Assembly (NCBI RefSeq): GCF_000559025.1 | Contig: NZ_JAAN01000030.1 | Span: forward strand, 62,001-126,000 | Length of the DNA stretch: 64,000 nucleotides | Origin: Luteimonas huabeiensis HB2 | Lineage (GTDB): Bacteria > Pseudomonadota > Gammaproteobacteria > Xanthomonadales > Xanthomonadaceae | Reading direction: 5' to 3' | In this document: positions 60,791-64,000 of the stretch, in pieces | How the letters are laid out: each line of letters begins with the position of its first letter | Numbering within the stretch: position 1 is the stretch's first letter | Notes under the pieces: model-generated | The model's input: the letters and a program-made list of their open reading frames with translations, nothing else | Told to the model about the DNA's origin: nothing | Databases searched by the model: none | Translations under genes and position numbers: made by a program

Positions 60791-61575
60791 GCGGGCAGCT
60801 CCAGTCCAGTGTCGAGCAACGCCAGCGCGTGGCGGCGGATGTCCTCGACGCCGAGGTCGTCGGCGCCGAACAGCGCCCGCCAGATCGGCAGGCCGGCGGC
60901 GGGAAACAGGGTCAGCCCGACCAGCGAGACCATCAGCAGGCGCGGCTCCAGCGCGGGATTGAGCCGGCCGGCCGCCTGCTCGGCGGCGATGCGCGCGGCC
61001 ATCACCGTGGCGATCTCGGGCGCCAGCCGCGTCGTCAGCAGGTCGCGCAGGCTGCCGCCCTCGCTGACCGCCTCGCGGATCCACAGCGCCGGCAGCCAGG
61101 GGTGGCGCGCGACCAGGGCGCAGATGCGATCGACGAAGGCGACCAGCACCTCGCCCAGGCCGGCATCCTCCATGCCCAGCAGGGTGTCGCGCACCTCGAA
61201 GAACACCGGCATCAGGCGCTCGGCGATCACCGCGTCGCGCAGCCCGGCGGCGTCGTGGAAGTAGTAGTGCAGCAGCGCCGGGGTCACCTCCGCCTCGGCG
61301 GCGATGTCGCGCAGGGTGGTGGCGGCGATGCCGCGCCGGACGTAGCAGGCGAGCGCGGCATCCAGCGCGCGGGCGCGGCGGTCGGCATCGCCGCTGGGGC
61401 GGCCCGGATGGCGGCGTCCGGCCGCGCCCTGCGGCGTCGCGCCCCGCGGGGTCCCGGCTGCGCCGGCCGGGGCCGGGAGCGCCGCGGACGGCGGCTCGGG
61501 CGAGGCCGCGCGCGGGCGCCCGGACGAGGCGGGAGGCGGCTTCCTGGACGGCGGCTTGCGGGGGGATCGAGGCAT
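60787..61575 (-). CDS. TetR-family repressor of the ABC exporter operon
   Basis: A 262-residue regulator. The first 65 residues are a Pro/Ala/Arg/Ser-rich extension outside the fold. The TetR helix-turn-helix lies at about 70-115 (ACYVRRGIAATTLRDIAAEA, then HYYFHDAAGLRDAVIAERL). The ligand-binding domain (about 118-262) resembles the CerR/YbiH type that accompanies ybhFGRS-like pumps. It is the first gene of the operon, with an AT-rich palindrome 10 bp upstream, so autorepression is likely. The inducer is unknown. Confidence 0.88.
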   Translation of the reverse strand: MPRSPRKPPSRKPPPASSGRPRAASPEPPSAALPAPAGAAGTPRGATPQGAAGRRHPGRPSGDADRRARALDAALACYVRRGIAATTLRDIAAEAEVTPALLHYYFHDAAGLRDAVIAERLMPVFFEVRDTLLGMEDAGLGEVLVAFVDRICALVARHPWLPALWIREAVSEGGSLRDLLTTRLAPEIATVMAARIAAEQAAGRLNPALEPRLLMVSLVGLTLFPAAGLPIWRALFGADDLGVEDIRRHALALLDTGLELPA

Positions 61576-61584
61576 GGCGAATAA

Positions 61585-61606
61585 ATTAATTCATCCATCA
61601 ATTAAT
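61585..61606. promoter_or_regulatory. AT-rich inverted repeat, probable TetR operator
   Basis: Arms attaatt (61585-61591) and aattaat (61600-61606) are separated by catccatc. The roughly 30-bp AT-rich island is isolated in GC-rich DNA. It sits 10 bp before the TetR start codon and 59 bp before phoH. Binding would repress the TetR-exporter operon and might also affect phoH. Confidence 0.7.
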
Positions 61607-61664
61607 ACAAGGAACGCGACATGAACGCCGCGCCCCGGCAGCGGTGGGTTAACCTCGCCGCCCT

Positions 61665-62645
61665 ATGAGCAGCCCCCACCAAGCCGATTTCGTTCTCGAA
61701 CCCGACGACACCGAGCGCCTGGCCAACCTCGCCGGCCCGTTCGACGGCCACCTGCGCCTGATCGAACTGCGCCTGGGCGTGGAGATTGCCAACCGCGGCA
61801 ACGTGTTCCGCATCACCGGCCGCGAGGAGGACGCGGTGGATCGCGCCGAGCGCTTCGTGCGCGCGCTGTACGACGAGACCGCGACCGAGACGCTCGACAA
61901 CCAGGGCGTGAACCTGCGCCTGTCGCAGGCCAACGTGGAGCGTGCGGGCCATGCGCCGCAGGAAGTGGCGGTGCGGGTCAAGCGCGGCACCATCCGCGGG
62001 CGCGGCGCCAACCAGGCGAAGTACCTGCACGCGATCGCCACCCACGACATCAACTTCGGCATCGGCCCTGCGGGCACCGGCAAGACTTTCCTGGCGGTGG
62101 CGATGGCGGTCGAGGCGCTGAACGAATCGCGCGTGCAGCGGCTGGTGCTGGTGCGCCCGGCGGTGGAAGCCGGCGAGAAGCTGGGCTTCCTGCCGGGCGA
62201 TCTCAGCCAGAAGGTCGATCCCTACCTGCGCCCGCTCTACGACGCGCTGTACGAGATGCTCGGCGTGGAAAAGGTGCTCAAGCTGCTGGAGAAGAACGTC
62301 ATCGAGATCGCGCCGCTGGCCTACATGCGCGGGCGCACCCTCAACGACGCGTTCGTGATCCTGGACGAGGCGCAGAACACCACCATCGAGCAGATGAAGA
62401 TGTTCCTGACCCGGCTGGGCTTCGGCTCCACCGCGGTGGTCACCGGCGACCTCACCCAGATCGACCTGGCGCGCCACGTGAAGTCCGGCCTGCGCGACGC
62501 CATCGACGTGCTGCGCGAGGTCGAGGGTGTGAGCTTCACCTTCTTCGAGTCGCGCGACGTGGTGCGCCATCCACTGGTGGCGCGCATCGTCGGCGCCTAC
62601 GACCGCCGCGACGCCGCGGACCAGGCGACCGGACCGGCGGCCTGA
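61665..62645 (+). CDS. PhoH-like ATPase (YbeZ)
   Basis: A 326-residue cytoplasmic ATPase. An N-terminal KH-like segment (about 10-75) precedes the PhoH domain. Walker A is [13 protein letters not shown] (134-141 GPAGTGKT) and Walker B is [32 protein letters not shown] and [12 protein letters not shown] are family blocks. PhoH/YbeZ proteins pair with YbeY, encoded 100 bp downstream, in ribosomal RNA processing or quality control. Confidence 0.93.
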   Translation: MSSPHQADFVLEPDDTERLANLAGPFDGHLRLIELRLGVEIANRGNVFRITGREEDAVDRAERFVRALYDETATETLDNQGVNLRLSQANVERAGHAPQEVAVRVKRGTIRGRGANQAKYLHAIATHDINFGIGPAGTGKTFLAVAMAVEALNESRVQRLVLVRPAVEAGEKLGFLPGDLSQKVDPYLRPLYDALYEMLGVEKVLKLLEKNVIEIAPLAYMRGRTLNDAFVILDEAQNTTIEQMKMFLTRLGFGSTAVVTGDLTQIDLARHVKSGLRDAIDVLREVEGVSFTFFESRDVVRHPLVARIVGAYDRRDAADQATGPAA

Positions 62646-62745
62646 GCGCGGTGCCGGCCTCGCGGCGCGGGCGGCGCGCGCAGCGGCGCCGCCCGGCGCG
62701 CGCCGTCGCCGATCCGCCGCCGCCGGCGCGACGTACAATCCCGAC

Positions 62746-63228
62746 ATGACCCAGGGCCCCGTCCGTCTCGACGTCGCCGTCGGCTATGCAGTGCCGCGCA
62801 AGGGCCTGCCCGCGGCGGCCAGCTTCCGCCGCTGGGTGGCGGCGGCGCTGGCCGGCCGCATCCGCGAGGCGGACCTGGCGATCCGCCTCGTCGGCGAGGA
62901 CGAGGGCCGCGCGCTGAACCGGCACTACCGCGGCCGCGACTACGCCACCAACGTGCTGAGCTTTCCCGCCGAACTGCCGGAGGGCCTGCCCGAGGGCATC
63001 CGCCTGCCGCTGCTGGGCGATCTGGTGCTGTGCGCGCCGGTGGTGGCCCGCGAGGCGGCCGAGCAGGGCAAGCCGCTGGCCGCGCACTATGCGCACCTGA
63101 CCGTGCACGGTGCCCTGCACCTGCTCGGCTGGGACCATGCCGACGATGCGGAGGCCGAGGCGATGGAGGCGCTGGAGCGCACGATCCTCGCCGAGCTGGG
63201 CATCGCCGACCCCTACCGCGAGACCTGA
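62746..63228 (+). CDS. ybeY: Endoribonuclease YbeY (rRNA maturation factor)
   Basis: A 160-residue metal-dependent endoribonuclease involved in 16S rRNA 3'-end maturation and ribosome quality control. The zinc motif is [11 protein letters not shown] (His121, His125, His131). [13 protein letters not shown] and [11 protein letters not shown] are conserved. A tacaat hexamer at 62734-62739 lies directly before the ATG, so a promoter giving a very short or absent leader is conceivable. Co-transcription with phoH is equally likely. Confidence 0.94.
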   Translation: MTQGPVRLDVAVGYAVPRKGLPAAASFRRWVAAALAGRIREADLAIRLVGEDEGRALNRHYRGRDYATNVLSFPAELPEGLPEGIRLPLLGDLVLCAPVVAREAAEQGKPLAAHYAHLTVHGALHLLGWDHADDAEAEAMEALERTILAELGIADPYRET

Positions 63229-63310
63229 GCGGCGCGGCGGCGCGACCGCGCGCGCCCTTCGCCGGCCCCGCGCTTCCGCGAAGCGGCGGCGGCCGGTCGC
63301 GCGATGCGCC

Positions 63311-63817
63311 CTACAGGCAGTCGATCAGGCCGTCGAAGATCGACCCGCCGCCGCGCGGCAGCGGCGCGTACAGCGGGGCGTCACCGGCGAGCGCGTCCAG
63401 CAGCGCCTGCAGGGAGGTTGCCGGCGCCAGCGGCGTCGTGCAGGTCCAGGACTGCGCACGCACGGCGATCTTCCCGGAGACCGGATCGACCGCCTCGTCG
63501 CTGGCGGCGAACACCCAGGCGCACATGCCGATGCGGCCGCTGGCCGCATGGACCGAGCAGCGGTAGGCCAGCGACTGGATGTTGGCGAATTCGCCCTCGC
63601 AGAAGGTGTCGCCGCAGATGTCGTCGAAGCCCCGCCGCAGCGCCCGCGTCAGCGCGTACCACGCCTCGATGCGATCGTCGTCGGCGCGCAGGTAGGTGGG
63701 CGCGTCGACGTAGGGGCCGTCGCGCGATGGCGTGCCGCCGGCGGCGTGCGACGGCGCCGCCGCGGCGAGGACCAGCGCGGCGCAGGCGGCGGCGAACGGA
63801 AGACGTGGGCTGGACAT
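63311..63817 (-). CDS. Secreted protein of unknown function with six cysteines
   Basis: A 168-residue protein with a signal peptide (about 1-25, ending SHAAG). The mature part contains DDICGDTFCEGEFANIQSLA, YRCSVHAASGRIGMCAWVFA and SWTCTTPLAP and ends DCL. This gives six cysteines after the signal peptide and suggests disulfides in the periplasm or outside. gaggag lies 8 nt upstream of the ATG at 63817. No family is recognised with confidence. Confidence 0.75.
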   Translation of the reverse strand: MSSPRLPFAAACAALVLAAAAPSHAAGGTPSRDGPYVDAPTYLRADDDRIEAWYALTRALRRGFDDICGDTFCEGEFANIQSLAYRCSVHAASGRIGMCAWVFAASDEAVDPVSGKIAVRAQSWTCTTPLAPATSLQALLDALAGDAPLYAPLPRGGGSIFDGLIDCL

Positions 63818-63844
63818 GCGGTTGCTCCTCAAGCGAACGGGACG

Positions 63845-63905
63845 GGGCCGCGGGCGACCGGGACGGCGCGGGGACCGACCCGCCCGGCCCGGTCGCCCGC
63901 GGCCC
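63845..63905. repeat. Long perfect inverted repeat (18-bp arms)
   Basis: gggccgcgggcgaccggg (63845-63862) is the exact reverse complement of cccggtcgcccgcggccc (63888-63905), with a 25-nt spacer. It lies about 30 bp upstream of the secreted-protein gene, so on that strand it would fold in the 5' leader or promoter region. No T-tract follows on either side. It may be a terminator for genes entering from beyond the window, a structured leader or an element end. Confidence 0.6.
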
Positions 63906-63915
63906 TCGCAGCGTC

Positions 63916-63940
63916 GCAGACCAGTCCGGCCCCGGTCTGC
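63916..63940. repeat. Short inverted repeat next to the long one
   Basis: gcagacc (63916-63922) and ggtctgc (63934-63940) form a 7-bp stem around an 11-nt loop. It lies 10 bp beyond the long inverted repeat. The rest of the window to 64000 has no visible gene. Confidence 0.4.
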
Positions 63941-64000
63941 CGGCGACCTGCGCGTCCGGTCGTGCGCGAACGCCCCGCAGCCGGGTCGGATCTTTCCGAC

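Overview
The window is very GC-rich (around 70% by eye), densely coded DNA from a gammaproteobacterium. It is most likely a member of the Lysobacteraceae/Xanthomonadaceae (Lysobacter, Luteimonas or a close relative). Several features point there: the fused aspartokinase/diaminopimelate decarboxylase, the MurD2-MurL pair known from Xanthomonas, an HU protein with a Lys/Ala-rich tail, and dispersed repeats with the core cccgcttgcgggagaag. No rRNA, tRNA, insertion sequence, phage gene or CRISPR array was recognised. Calls rest on reading the sequence and on family knowledge; no database search was run.

Layout. 0.1-6.6 kb: a formate/oxalate module, with a ModE-like regulator divergent from an OFA-type transporter, FdhD, a molybdopterin oxidoreductase of the FdhF/YdeP type and a small winged-helix protein. 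6.6-6.85 kb: a repeat block. 6.9-10 kb: a secreted multidomain pectate-lyase-like protein and an apparently frameshifted murein endopeptidase. 10-33.9 kb: an iron-acquisition island. Its first part (10.0-19.7 kb, minus strand) is a tightly overlapping operon for an enterobactin-type catecholate siderophore, in transcription order exporter, EntC, EntE, isochorismatase, separate aryl carrier protein, EntF-like NRPS and EntA. Upstream on the same strand lies a second operon: a Fiu-like TonB-dependent receptor, a PiuC-type dioxygenase, an FMN alpha-hydroxy-acid oxidase and a divergent Fur paralogue. A PfeRS/PirRS-like two-component system faces it. Then come a second catecholate receptor, a FepA-like receptor with a periplasmic lipoprotein esterase, and a YncE-like beta-propeller protein. 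Fur-box-like sequences precede the transcription units.

34-64 kb is mostly housekeeping and envelope genes: a Tat-exported aldo/keto reductase next to an ATP/ADP-antiporter-like carrier, an EamA transporter, ssb, ispB with a coupled helix-hairpin-helix protein, murD2-murL (murL carries an in-frame repeat insertion), the lysC-lysA fusion, a PhzF protein, an LTA-synthase-like phosphotransferase, a second two-component system, osmC with a hydrolase, HU, a TerB protein, an M23 peptidase, an ABC-2 exporter with its membrane-fusion protein and TetR regulator, and phoH-ybeY.

How the genes fit together: under iron limitation the island would make 2,3-dihydroxybenzoate from chorismate (EntC, isochorismatase, EntA), activate it (EntE), load it on the carrier protein, condense it with serine on the NRPS and release it through the thioesterase. 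The product would leave by the MFS exporter, return through one of three TonB-dependent receptors and be hydrolysed by the lipoprotein esterase. The functions of PiuC, the FMN oxidase and the Fur paralogue in this context are not established, and they are the best candidates here for undescribed biology.
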